Assembly (NCBI GenBank): GCA_017999895.1
Contig: JAGNKY010000004.1
Span: 1-64,000 of the forward strand
Length of the DNA stretch: 64,000 nucleotides
Source of the DNA: Bacteroidales bacterium
Lineage (GTDB): Bacteria; Bacteroidota; Bacteroidia; Bacteroidales; VadinHA17
Direction of reading: 5' to 3'
A model generated the notes under the pieces. The model did no database searches and was not told the origin of the DNA. It saw only the letters and a list, made by a program, of their open reading frames with translations. A program made the position numbers and the translations under genes. Below, one piece after another: positions 37,215 through 46,016 of this stretch. The first letter of the stretch is position 1; every line of letters starts with the position of its first letter.

Positions 37215-38543
37215 TCAAGCCAGTTTCCATGGTTCCCTGTAAGTGTAGTGCATTTTTTTCGTAGCATCCGGGTCGTCAATAAATGTTTCGGTTTCCGGAT
37301 TCCATTTTACAGTTCGCTTCAGGTCGCATGCAATATTTCCTATAGTGCATACAGTACATGTTCTGTGGCCTATTTCGACGGTTGCAACAGGATCTTTTCT
37401 CGAACGAACCGATTCAATGAAGTTGACCTGATGTGGAATTCTGGTTTCATAAGGCATATTGGTCTGTTCCTCTTTTTTCTCAGGGAAGAGTTTTGGATCG
37501 GATGCATTGAAATAACCACGTGCAACTTCTATCCAGCCGTTTTCGCCGAAGAATTTTACGCCTTTGGTTTTTTTCTCATCCCATGTTTCAGATGTCATTA
37601 TCACGCCATTGGCATATTTGAACTGCATGAATTCTGTTCCGTCGCCGATTGGTGAAGCTTCTACCGGACCGCTGTTATCCATGCCGAGCCCCCACTGTGC
37701 GATGTCGAACATGTGAGCTCCCCAGTCGGTTGTAAAGCCACCGCCCATTTCCTTATACCATCTCCATGCTCCCCAAATCTGCTCATCTTTAGGAGGATCT
37801 AGTGATATCGGTGGATTGAGCTGGCTGTTATAGTGGATATTCTCCGGAAGTGGACCCAACCACCTGTCCCAGTTAAGATCTGCGGGTAATGGTTCTTCCG
37901 GAAGATCATAAGGTTTTGGCGGAGCTCCAACGTATGCTTTTACAAGCGATATTTTCCCTATAGCACCTGACTGCACGAGATTCACAGCATGTCTGAAAGT
38001 GTCATCGGACCGCTGCTGACTGCCAACGGCAAGCACTCTGTTGTTTTCACGAACAGTTTTTCTTAGCATCTGTCCTTCATAGATTGTAAAAGTAAGCGGC
38101 TTTTCAAGGTAGACATCTTTACCGGCTTTACATGCAGCAATGGCAATAAGAGCATGCCAATGGTCGGGAGTAGCTATCACCACAGCATCAATATCCTTCC
38201 GTGCAAGAAGGTCTTCAAATTTTTCATAAGTTTTGACATCTACCTTTTTACCTGCTTTGGAATAAAATTCTCCAACTCTTTTTTCGAATCGAGTGCGCTT
38301 AATACCATAAACATCGCTTCCTGCAAGCACTTCCACCCCAGGAATCTGCAGGAAACCATTCAAGAGAAACATAGCCTGCTGGCCTAATCCTATGAAACCG
38401 AGCCTAACGAGATCGGACGGAGCGGTAGAAGTAGTTTTGCCACGACCGCAACCAACTGACGGCAAAATTAGTATCCCCGCCATACCGAGAGCAGAGGTAC
38501 CAAGAAATTGCCTCCTGGATAATTTTTTTCTTTCTTCTTTCAT
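37215..38543 (-). CDS. Gfo/Idh/MocA family oxidoreductase with Tat-type signal
   Basis: The protein (442 residues) has a twin-arginine leader (SRRQFLGTSALGMAGILILPSVGC) that also contains a possible lipobox. The Rossmann domain starts LVRLGFIGLGQQAM and the EKP motif is in YLEKPLTFTIYEGQ. The stretch GGGFTTDWGAHMFDIAQWGL is typical of exported family members, some of which act as glycosidases through an NAD-dependent mechanism (GH109). The reaction cannot be settled here. The gene follows the GH88 gene on the same strand after 107 bp. Confidence 0.92.
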   Translation of the reverse strand: MKEERKKLSRRQFLGTSALGMAGILILPSVGCGRGKTTSTAPSDLVRLGFIGLGQQAMFLLNGFLQIPGVEVLAGSDVYGIKRTRFEKRVGEFYSKAGKKVDVKTYEKFEDLLARKDIDAVVIATPDHWHALIAIAACKAGKDVYLEKPLTFTIYEGQMLRKTVRENNRVLAVGSQQRSDDTFRHAVNLVQSGAIGKISLVKAYVGAPPKPYDLPEEPLPADLNWDRWLGPLPENIHYNSQLNPPISLDPPKDEQIWGAWRWYKEMGGGFTTDWGAHMFDIAQWGLGMDNSGPVEASPIGDGTEFMQFKYANGVIMTSETWDEKKTKGVKFFGENGWIEVARGYFNASDPKLFPEKKEEQTNMPYETRIPHQVNFIESVRSRKDPVATVEIGHRTCTVCTIGNIACDLKRTVKWNPETETFIDDPDATKKMHYTYREPWKLA

Positions 38544-38650
38544 ATTTTTCTGGTTTAAGTTTAAAATTATTATGGTTTAGCTTAAAGTTAACAATTCCAA
38601 TCTTTATGTAGATTATTATTCTCTCATTCAAATATTTACAATCGAAAAAA

Positions 38651-39880
38651 TTATATACCGACTTCAGCCGATTCCATTTTTAATTCTCTTCTTGCAGGTA
38701 AATTTCTATATCTTAGCATAGCTTCAATAAAATAATAATCGGCATAGGTTAGTGGCACATCCACTTCACTTTTACCGGGAAGAGAGCCCACACTATGTTT
38801 TAAAATGAAATGACCGTTTTCACCCACTTTTGCCAGATATTCAGGTGAAGCAAGAGTTCTTATTTGTTTTTCAGCAACTTCAAGGTATTTTTGTGCTGTA
38901 ATCTGATCGACATAACCGCTAAGCTCGATAAGAGCTGAGGCCATTATAGCGCCTGCCGAAGCATCCCTCAACTCATCAGGAATATTCGGAGCATCGTAAT
39001 CCCAATAAGGTATTTTATCTTCAGGAAGATTTGGATGATTAATCAGAAAATCAGCTATATTCTTTGCCTGTTTAAGATATCTTTCGAGATTTGTTTCACG
39101 GTACATAACAGTATAACCATATAAACCCCAGCTCTGTCCTCTTGCCCATGCTGACTCATCGGAATATCCCTGAGCAGTCTGTTTCGCTTCAACCTTTCCT
39201 GTAATGGTATCGTACGATACAACATGCCATGAGCTATAATCAGGTCGGAAATGATTTTTAATTGTGGTATCGGAATGGCTGACACATATTTTATAGTAAG
39301 TCGAATCACCTGTTTTTCTGAACGCCCACATCGGTAATTCCAGATTCATCATATTGTCAATAATCACCGGACACTGCCATCCGCTACGGCTATTCCACGA
39401 CTGAATACAGCCAACTTTTGGTCTGAAACGTGTAATAAGCGACCTGGCACCTGTTAGCAAAACCTCATTATAACTTTCCTTACCGGTCAATCTTAACCCG
39501 TTTCCAAAACTGCAATAAAGCATGAAGCCAAGGTCGTGTGTGCCTTTATTATATTTCTCTTTCTCCACTCTTGAAGTCATTTCCTCTGCATATTGCCTGA
39601 ATTTCTCATCGCCGGTATATTCATAAAGATACCATAAAGAACCAGGGAAAAAACCTGATGTCCACCAGCTTGAGGGCGATGTCACAAGATTCCCTCCCTT
39701 GTCGATAGTTCTTGGCAAAAGGTCAGGCTTATTTTTCATAATTTCGGCCATTTCCGTATATTGTCCTATTGCAACTGATAAACTTTTTTCAATTATCTTA
39801 TTCATCGAAACAGGCTTGTTGCATCCGTAAAAAATAAAGACAAAAATTATTATCGTAACTATAGACAAATTTGCTTTCAT
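38651..39880 (-). CDS. GH88 unsaturated glucuronyl hydrolase lipoprotein
   Basis: This alpha/alpha barrel enzyme of 409 residues has a lipobox FYGC at about residue 19. It would hydrate and remove 4,5-unsaturated uronic acids left at chain ends by polysaccharide lyases. Catalytic aspartates fit HDLGFMLYCSFGNG and IIDNMMNLELPMWA. The family marker ARGQSWGLYGYTVMYRET is present. It is the natural partner of the heparinase II/III-type lyase at 21.3-23.2 kb, though in a different transcription unit. It probably shares a unit with the downstream oxidoreductase. Confidence 0.93.
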   Translation of the reverse strand: MKANLSIVTIIIFVFIFYGCNKPVSMNKIIEKSLSVAIGQYTEMAEIMKNKPDLLPRTIDKGGNLVTSPSSWWTSGFFPGSLWYLYEYTGDEKFRQYAEEMTSRVEKEKYNKGTHDLGFMLYCSFGNGLRLTGKESYNEVLLTGARSLITRFRPKVGCIQSWNSRSGWQCPVIIDNMMNLELPMWAFRKTGDSTYYKICVSHSDTTIKNHFRPDYSSWHVVSYDTITGKVEAKQTAQGYSDESAWARGQSWGLYGYTVMYRETNLERYLKQAKNIADFLINHPNLPEDKIPYWDYDAPNIPDELRDASAGAIMASALIELSGYVDQITAQKYLEVAEKQIRTLASPEYLAKVGENGHFILKHSVGSLPGKSEVDVPLTYADYYFIEAMLRYRNLPARRELKMESAEVGI

Positions 39881-40021
39881 AGAATAAAAATTTTCGAAAA
39901 TTAAAATTATAATGTAAAGTTATAAAATATATATAAATAGCTATACACAATATTGCTTTTTTAAATCATCTGCTTACTTATATAACTCTATTATACCGGA
40001 ATTTGATTACATTTACAAAAT

Positions 40022-40873
40022 ATGAATAATTGTCATCTTATGAAAAATAGTCATTCCCAGAACATTTTACTGGTCACATTGATTGTTGTCTTATTTTTTG
40101 TTTTTTCCGGTTTTTCATCCAAGACGAATGATAAAAGATCAGAAAATAAAAACAAATCTTGCACAATAAAGATAATAGCTCATAGAGGGGCATGGAAAAA
40201 GAATGCATTCCCACAGAATTCTCTCGCGTCTCTCAGGAATGCCATCAAACTCAAAACTGAAGGGTCGGAATTTGACGTAAGGATAACATCTGACGACTCT
40301 CTTGTAATAAATCACGATAGTGAATACAATAAGATGGTTATTGAAAAAACTCCCTATAATGAACTTGTACGATTCCCTCTTTCAAACGGGGAGAAACTAC
40401 CCACATTAAGAGAGTATATTACAGAAGGATTGAAGCATAACACTTACACAAGACTTATTTGTGAATTGAAAGCTTCCGGTCTGGGTAAAGAAAGAAATAT
40501 TTTCCTTACTGAAAAAAGTATTAAACTTGCCAGGGAGCTTAATGCCATTAAACGTATTTCATGGCTAAGTTTTGATTACGATATTGTGAAAAGGATATCA
40601 GAGATTGAGCCCGATGCTGAAGTATTCTACTTAAATGGTGATATAGCACCAGCTGTCTTGAAATCCGAAGGGATAAAAGGGGCGGGTTATAATTATTCGG
40701 TTTTCAAAGAAAAGCCGGAATGGATAGATGAAGCAAAGAGATCAGGCGTTCTACTTAATGTATGGACTGTTAACAATCCTGACGATATGGACTGGTTTAT
40801 TTCACATTGTTTCAATTATATAACCACCGATGAACCTGAGTTATTAAAAGAACGCATAAAAGCCTTAAAATAA
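40022..40873 (+). CDS. Glycerophosphodiester phosphodiesterase family protein
   Basis: This 283-residue protein has an N-terminal signal or membrane anchor (ILLVTLIVVLFFVFSGFSS). The GDPD motifs are IIAHRGAWKKNAFPQNSLAS, the metal ligands EFDVRITSDDSLVINHD and LICELKAS. The usual PEN of the first motif reads PQN, a minor departure; the metal ligands are intact. It would release alcohols from glycerophosphodiesters in the periplasm. It appears to be a single-gene unit before ribokinase. Confidence 0.9.
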   Translation: MNNCHLMKNSHSQNILLVTLIVVLFFVFSGFSSKTNDKRSENKNKSCTIKIIAHRGAWKKNAFPQNSLASLRNAIKLKTEGSEFDVRITSDDSLVINHDSEYNKMVIEKTPYNELVRFPLSNGEKLPTLREYITEGLKHNTYTRLICELKASGLGKERNIFLTEKSIKLARELNAIKRISWLSFDYDIVKRISEIEPDAEVFYLNGDIAPAVLKSEGIKGAGYNYSVFKEKPEWIDEAKRSGVLLNVWTVNNPDDMDWFISHCFNYITTDEPELLKERIKALK

Positions 40874-40992
40874 AATTTCCTTTTAAATTTATTAAGTCGA
40901 TAAAATATTAATGGCCCCAATTTTGTAATAAGCCTTAGGCATATTTTGAAAAAATTGATTATTTAAAATAACACAAAAACAAAAGTAATTTT

Positions 40993-41901
40993 ATGAAGGA
41001 AATACTTATTATAGGAAGTTCGAACACTGATATGGTAATAAAAACAGAAAAACTTCCTCGACCAGGAGAGACAATACTGGGAGGAAAATTTCTGCTTAAT
41101 CCAGGTGGAAAAGGTGCAAATCAGGCTGTTGCTGCGACTCGTCTTGGAGGTAAAGTTACTTTTATCGGTAAAAGAGGTAATGACCTATTCGGTAATCAGA
41201 CGGTTGGTTTACTTATGCGCGAGGGTATTGATACCGAATATTTCATGAAAGATCCTGAATTTCCTTCCGGTGTTGCCCTTATTACTGTTGATTCAAAAGG
41301 AGAAAAGACAATAGTTGTTGCCCCAGGCGCCAACGCAAACCTTCAACCTGAAGATATGCCCGAAATAATCTTCGACTGCAGCAGGTTTTCAATTATGCTT
41401 TTACAGCTTGAAATACCAATGAAAACTGTGGAATATTGCGCCGGAGTGAGTAAGAATTGCAATATCAGAGTAATTCTTAATCCTGCCCCTGCCCAGCCTT
41501 TATCCGAAGAGTTATATCAAAATATATGGCTATTGACTCCTAATGCTATTGAGGCTGAAGAACTTACGGGAATAAAAATAAAAGATGTCAAATCGTGCGA
41601 TCAAATAGCAATTGAGCTATGCAACAGAGGAGTTAAAAATGTTATAATAACATTGGGTGAAAAAGGTGCTTACGTGAAGTCGAGAGCCTTTACTGGTCAT
41701 ATTCCCGGTTTGAAAGTGAATGTTGTAGATACGACTGCTGCAGGCGACGTCTTTAACGGAGCATTAGCAGTTGCTCTGGCAGAAAAAAAGGGAATTAAAG
41801 AGGCTGCTGAGTTTGCAAACAAGGCAGCTGCTATCTCTGTTACGCGACTTGGCGCACAATCGTCGGCACCTTTCAGACATGAGATTGATGCAATGGCCTG
41901 A
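40993..41901 (+). CDS. rbsK: Ribokinase
   Basis: This PfkB-family sugar kinase of 302 residues phosphorylates ribose to ribose 5-phosphate in the cytoplasm. It has GSSNTDMVIKTEKLPRPGET and NPGGKGANQAVAATRLG near the N-terminus. The catalytic motif DTTAAGDVFNGALAVAL is near residue 250, with the base Asp in AAGD. All match true ribokinases closely. It lies 119 bp after the GDPD gene, and no ribose transporter is adjacent. Confidence 0.92.
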   Translation: MKEILIIGSSNTDMVIKTEKLPRPGETILGGKFLLNPGGKGANQAVAATRLGGKVTFIGKRGNDLFGNQTVGLLMREGIDTEYFMKDPEFPSGVALITVDSKGEKTIVVAPGANANLQPEDMPEIIFDCSRFSIMLLQLEIPMKTVEYCAGVSKNCNIRVILNPAPAQPLSEELYQNIWLLTPNAIEAEELTGIKIKDVKSCDQIAIELCNRGVKNVIITLGEKGAYVKSRAFTGHIPGLKVNVVDTTAAGDVFNGALAVALAEKKGIKEAAEFANKAAAISVTRLGAQSSAPFRHEIDAMA

Positions 41902-42061
41902 GAATTCTTGATTTTTTACATTAATGCTCACTCGTAGGGTATTTCAATAAATAATAAAGATAACGAACGTGATAAAAACCGTTTAATTTATATTTATCTG
42001 GAGAGACAAAGACTACACAGAAGGTAAATATCTCTTGATGAGAATATGATACCTTAAAATA

Positions 42062-43357
42062 TTAAAATGGATTGCATAAGAATTCCCTTAGAAAATTGTA
42101 ATCATCAGGAGCTTTAAAATGTTCGGATTTCCAAACCGGTTCTGAATCCGAAGCCGGCAGAGTAACTTTAACACCGGTAGCTTTTTCTACCTCTTCGGGA
42201 AATTTGCCTGGATGAGCTGTAGCAAGGAAAATGCCAGTAGAAAGGGTTCTGGCCATATAACTCTTTAATCCCAGATAAGCAACCGCGCTGTGAGGGTCGG
42301 CTATATAGGAATATTTTTTATATAGTTCGTACATTGCTTTCCTGGTCTGTTCATCGGTGAACCAGTAACCTGCCAGCGCCTTTTTAATCTGACCGTAGTC
42401 GTTTCCAAAAAGAGAAAGCATTCTTTGAAAATTGCCCGGATTACCCACGTCCATTGCATTGGAAATAGTATGATAAGAAGGATGGGGTACGAACCTACCG
42501 GTCTCGAGGTAAAGAGGCACAGAGTTGTTTATGTTTGTCGAAGCAATAAATCTGCTTACTGGCAAGCCCATTTTTGAAGCAATAAGTCCGGCAGTAAGAT
42601 TACCGAAATTTCCACTTGGCACACTGACCACAACAGGAGCAGTACTGTTTTCCATCTGAGCCAGTGCATAAAAATAATACACCGACTGTGGAAAGAGTCG
42701 TGCAAAATTAATAGAGTTGGCAGAAGTAAGGAGGATTTTCTCATTGAGTTCTCTGTCGGCGAAAGCAGTTCTGACAAGACGTTGACAATCGTCGAAATCA
42801 CCTTCGAGTTCTATTGCAGTAATATTAGGTGCCGCATATTTAAGCTGGAATTCCTGTACACGGCTTACCCTACCGGAGGGATACAAAATTACCACCCTTA
42901 TTCCTTCCTTTCCTGCAAAAGCATTTGCAACGGCACCTCCGGTATCGCCCGATGTAGCAACAAGGACAGTTATTTTACTTTTCAGACTCTGAGTGATATA
43001 ACCCAGAACTCCTGCCAGAAATCTTGCCCCCACATCTTTGAAAGCAAAAGTGGGTCCATGAAAAAGTTCGAGTACATAGATATTCTCGTCGAGTCTTTTC
43101 AATGGGATATCGAAGTTCAACGCGTTTGAAGTTATTAACTTAATAGATTCATCAGGTATATCGGGAGTCATCAGTAGTCGTGTTACCTGGTAAGCTATCT
43201 CAGGAAGTTCATTTTGGTGCATCTCTCTGAAAAATGATTCAGGAAAGCAAGGAATTGTTTCAGGCATGTAAAGTCCTGTATTTTCAGAAACGCTTCTCAT
43301 TACTGCACTGAATAATGAGACTTTTTCAACCGGATTATTGATATTGTAATAAAGCAT
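42062..43357 (-). CDS. thrC: Threonine synthase
   Basis: ThrC converts O-phosphohomoserine to threonine with PLP. The protein is 431 residues. The PLP lysine lies in GPTFAFKDVGARFL, with VATSGDTGGAVANAF and the phosphate loop VSVPSGNFGNLTAGL. This is the short bacterial type. It is the last gene of the Thr operon, 23 bp after thrB. Confidence 0.96.
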   Translation of the reverse strand: MLYYNINNPVEKVSLFSAVMRSVSENTGLYMPETIPCFPESFFREMHQNELPEIAYQVTRLLMTPDIPDESIKLITSNALNFDIPLKRLDENIYVLELFHGPTFAFKDVGARFLAGVLGYITQSLKSKITVLVATSGDTGGAVANAFAGKEGIRVVILYPSGRVSRVQEFQLKYAAPNITAIELEGDFDDCQRLVRTAFADRELNEKILLTSANSINFARLFPQSVYYFYALAQMENSTAPVVVSVPSGNFGNLTAGLIASKMGLPVSRFIASTNINNSVPLYLETGRFVPHPSYHTISNAMDVGNPGNFQRMLSLFGNDYGQIKKALAGYWFTDEQTRKAMYELYKKYSYIADPHSAVAYLGLKSYMARTLSTGIFLATAHPGKFPEEVEKATGVKVTLPASDSEPVWKSEHFKAPDDYNFLREFLCNPF

Positions 43358-43380
43358 ACACGCTTTTCATTATATTATAA

Positions 43381-44334
43381 TTATCTTTCCTCTATTATTC
43401 TTGCGCCGGGAGCATTAAGCGATGATATTATTCTGTCGGATTCAAGTCCGGCATTAAGGAAAAATGCTTCCTGAATAGCGCCGGCTATTTTTACAGCATC
43501 TTCTATATTTCTGCAAAAAGCGAATATAGAGGGCCCCGAGCCCGATATTCCGCATCCAATGGCGCCAGCTTCCATTGCCGATCTTTTTGCTTTTTCAAAT
43601 CCAGGGATAAGCATGGTACGTCGTGGTTCAGCAAGCAAGTCGGTCATAGATCTTGCAATAAGGTCATAATCTTCGGTAAGTAATCCGGCAGTGAGAGCAG
43701 CAGTATTAGCACTCTGACGTGTAACAATGCTCAGTGGAAAATCTTTTCTCAGAACTCTGCGTGCATCGGATGTTTTTACTTCAACATGTGGATGGATAAG
43801 GACACAAAATAGTCGCGCTGGTACATTCAGACTTACAATATCGAGAGGATCATAACTTCGTATGAGAACGAATTTACCAAGAAGAGAAGGGGCTACATTA
43901 TCAGCATGCGCTGTTCCGCAGGCAACTCTCTCTCCTTCCATTGCAAAGGGAATTAGTTCAGTTGTAGTGAATGGATTTCCAAGCAGATAGTTCAAAGCAA
44001 AAACTGCGGCGGCGGAACTTGCCGCACTGCTCCCCATACCGCTACCCACAGGAAGATTTTTTTCAAGTGTTATTTCTACACTTAATTTTTCCATTCCAAT
44101 TGCACGTAAAAGTGAATATGCCGCAACGCCCGCAGTGTTCCTCTCTTTGTCGGCAGGTACAAGTTCTCCATATTTTCCGGTTAATTTTATTTTATTCTCA
44201 ACCGGCTTATCGGTCACAGAAACTGTAACCTTATCACCTGCACCTTCGAGTGCAAAACCCATTATATCGAATCCGCATGAAATATTTGCAACTGTTGCAG
44301 GTGCAAAAGCTGTAATAGATTGTTTATCAATCAT
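43381..44334 (-). CDS. thrB: Homoserine kinase
   Basis: This GHMP-family kinase of 317 residues phosphorylates homoserine. It begins ITAFAPATVANISCGFDIMGFAL. The ATP loop is LPVGSGMGSSAASSAAAV, and a late GCGISGSGPSIFAF motif closes the fold. It lies between the aspartokinase gene (60 bp gap) and thrC (23 bp gap) and is probably under the same Thr attenuator. Confidence 0.96.
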   Translation of the reverse strand: MIDKQSITAFAPATVANISCGFDIMGFALEGAGDKVTVSVTDKPVENKIKLTGKYGELVPADKERNTAGVAAYSLLRAIGMEKLSVEITLEKNLPVGSGMGSSAASSAAAVFALNYLLGNPFTTTELIPFAMEGERVACGTAHADNVAPSLLGKFVLIRSYDPLDIVSLNVPARLFCVLIHPHVEVKTSDARRVLRKDFPLSIVTRQSANTAALTAGLLTEDYDLIARSMTDLLAEPRRTMLIPGFEKAKRSAMEAGAIGCGISGSGPSIFAFCRNIEDAVKIAGAIQEAFFLNAGLESDRIISSLNAPGARIIEER

Positions 44335-44394
44335 TAATATTTTCTTTAAAAATCTGTATATTTTATTATATTGATACTAATCTAATTATTTTTT

Positions 44395-45783
44395 CTATTT
44401 TTTTCGAAACATCGAGTCGTGCAGTGCATTGAGAGCCTTTCTGAGGTCAGCTTCACGGATTACAAAAGATATGTTCAACTCGGAGCTGCCCTGTGAAATA
44501 GCCTTAATATTTATGTTATTTGCTCCAAGTGGTTCAAAGACACGCGCTGCCACACCAGGTCTTTGTCTCATTCCTTCTCCCACTACGGCTACAATTGCAA
44601 GTTCTTTTTCATAGTTGACAGAAGATATAAGGCCTGATGCAAGTTCCTGAGCAAAAACATCTCTAATAACCTGTGTTGCACGGTAAGCGTCATCCTGCAT
44701 CACGGCAAGGCAAATAGAATGTTCCGAAGAAGCCTGGCTGATAAAAATAACATTAATATCGCTGTGCCATAAGGCATTGAAGAGCCTGGCAGCAACGCCG
44801 GCAACACCGGTCATTCCGCTTCCTTCGACATTTATAATGCTTATCTCCTTAAGAGATGTAATGCCTTTTATTATTCCGTTACTACCGTTCGATTCGCTGC
44901 AAATTAAAGTACCTCTATGTTCCGGATTAAAAGTATTTTTTACTATAACCGGTATATGTTTCATCATTGCCGGTTGAAGTGAAAGAGGGAATAGAATTTT
45001 GGCACCGAAATGCGACAACTCCATTGCCTCGTGATAAGAAAGCTTTTCGATACTTTTGGCGTCAGACACATACCGTGGATCAGCCGTCATAACACCGTCG
45101 GTATCGGACCATATCTCAACCTCCCTGGCATCTGTTGCAGCACCTATTATTGTTGCGGTATAGTCCGATCCACTACGCCCAAGCGTTGTTGTCTGCCCGG
45201 CAGCATTCGATGCAATGAACCCTGTTATTACTTTTAATCCCTTGTTGTCGTCGAAATATTTTTTAATCAATGTGTTGCTAATTTTCATATCAACTTTTGC
45301 CATGCCGAAACTTGAATCCGTTCTTATTATCTTCCGGGCATCCGTGTATATAGTTTGCGGAATATCCATTTTCAATGCCTGGCTTATGATGTAAGTTGAA
45401 AGCCGTTCCCCAAAACTAAGAATAATGTCGCGTGTCCGTGGGGTGACTTCTGAAAGCAGTTGAGCACCGTGAACAATATCCGATAATTCGTTACATAACG
45501 ACATTACCTCAGCCATAACTTCAGGTTGTTTTTGAACCGGAATCAATGCACTGGCAGTTTCAAGGTGCTTTTTCTCCAACTCCCTTATAATCTCCTCTGA
45601 CTCTCCCGTTCCTTCGGTTATCGACTTGCATACTTTAAGAAGCTGGTCGGTAACACCTCCCATTGCCGAAATAACTACTGACACCTCATCTCCGCTATAA
45701 ACATATTTTTTAATAATAGTGATAACCTTTTTGATAAGTTGAGCATCGGCGACTGAAGAACCTCCAAATTTCAATACTATCAT
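44395..45783 (-). CDS. lysC: Aspartate kinase, monofunctional
   Basis: The enzyme phosphorylates aspartate, the first step to Thr, Met and Lys. The kinase domain (about 1-290) begins MIVLKFGGSSVADAQ and has TLGRSGSDYTATIIGAA. Two ACT-type regulatory repeats (about 300-460) include INVEGSGMTGVAGVAARLF and VAVVGEGMRQRPGVAARVF. At 462 residues it ends after the ACT domains, so the homoserine dehydrogenase domain found in ThrA fusions is absent. Its start is 20 nt after a terminator hairpin and a Thr-rich leader, so the Thr end product probably controls it by attenuation. Confidence 0.94.
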   Translation of the reverse strand: MIVLKFGGSSVADAQLIKKVITIIKKYVYSGDEVSVVISAMGGVTDQLLKVCKSITEGTGESEEIIRELEKKHLETASALIPVQKQPEVMAEVMSLCNELSDIVHGAQLLSEVTPRTRDIILSFGERLSTYIISQALKMDIPQTIYTDARKIIRTDSSFGMAKVDMKISNTLIKKYFDDNKGLKVITGFIASNAAGQTTTLGRSGSDYTATIIGAATDAREVEIWSDTDGVMTADPRYVSDAKSIEKLSYHEAMELSHFGAKILFPLSLQPAMMKHIPVIVKNTFNPEHRGTLICSESNGSNGIIKGITSLKEISIINVEGSGMTGVAGVAARLFNALWHSDINVIFISQASSEHSICLAVMQDDAYRATQVIRDVFAQELASGLISSVNYEKELAIVAVVGEGMRQRPGVAARVFEPLGANNINIKAISQGSSELNISFVIREADLRKALNALHDSMFRKK

Positions 45784-45803
45784 TTTCTTACTTTTATATA
45801 CAA

Positions 45804-45835
45804 CAAAAATGCCATCCTTTTGGCGGGGATGGCAT
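45804..45835 (-). terminator. Attenuator terminator hairpin before the Thr operon
   Basis: On the minus strand ATGCCATCC (45835-45827) pairs perfectly with GGATGGCAT (45817-45809) over 9 bp with a 9-nt loop. A run of T follows at once (TTTTG). This is a canonical intrinsic terminator. It lies after the leader ORF and 20 nt before the aspartokinase start, so it must be conditional. Confidence 0.9.
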
Positions 45836-45879
45836 AAACTTTAATCCTACATCTTTCTCTATAAAGCACAACATCCCCG
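45824..45879 (-). promoter_or_regulatory. Antiterminator pairing of the Thr attenuator
   Basis: The minus-strand segment CGGGGATG (45879-45872), inside the last codons of the leader ORF, pairs perfectly over 8 bp with CATCCCCG (45831-45824). The second segment overlaps the left arm and loop of the terminator hairpin, so the two structures compete. A ribosome stalled at the upstream Thr codons leaves the first segment free; one that reaches the stop codon covers it. Confidence 0.8.
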
Positions 45880-45939
45880 GTACAACAGCGTCCCTGTTCC
45901 TGTCGTAACGGTAGTGTTTCCTGTGCCTGTAAAAATCAT
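45859..45939 (-). CDS. Threonine-rich leader peptide (attenuator)
   Basis: This 26-codon ORF begins MIFTGTGNTTVTTGTGT and ends LLYRGCCAL before a TAG stop. Eight of the first 17 residues are Thr, the end product of the operon. It starts about 15 nt after the predicted transcription start and ends shortly before a terminator hairpin. This is the layout of enterobacterial ThrL. Unlike E. coli ThrL it is not rich in Ile codons (only one), so control is probably by Thr alone. The assignment is inferred from composition and structure. Confidence 0.9.
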   Translation of the reverse strand: MIFTGTGNTTVTTGTGTLLYRGCCAL

Positions 45940-45959
45940 TGTTTATAAATTTATGACGA

Positions 45960-45990
45960 CAAAAGTATATTTTTTAAATCAATATCCAAA
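45960..45990 (-). promoter_or_regulatory. Promoter of the Thr leader and operon
   Basis: On the minus strand TTTG (45990-45987) is followed after exactly 19 bp by TACTTTTG (45967-45960). This is a full match to the Bacteroidota TTTG / TAnnTTTG pattern. Transcription would start near 45954, about 15 nt before the leader ATG. Confidence 0.78.
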
Positions 45991-46016
45991 TTTTTTAAAA
46001 TATTTTTTATTTTTCT

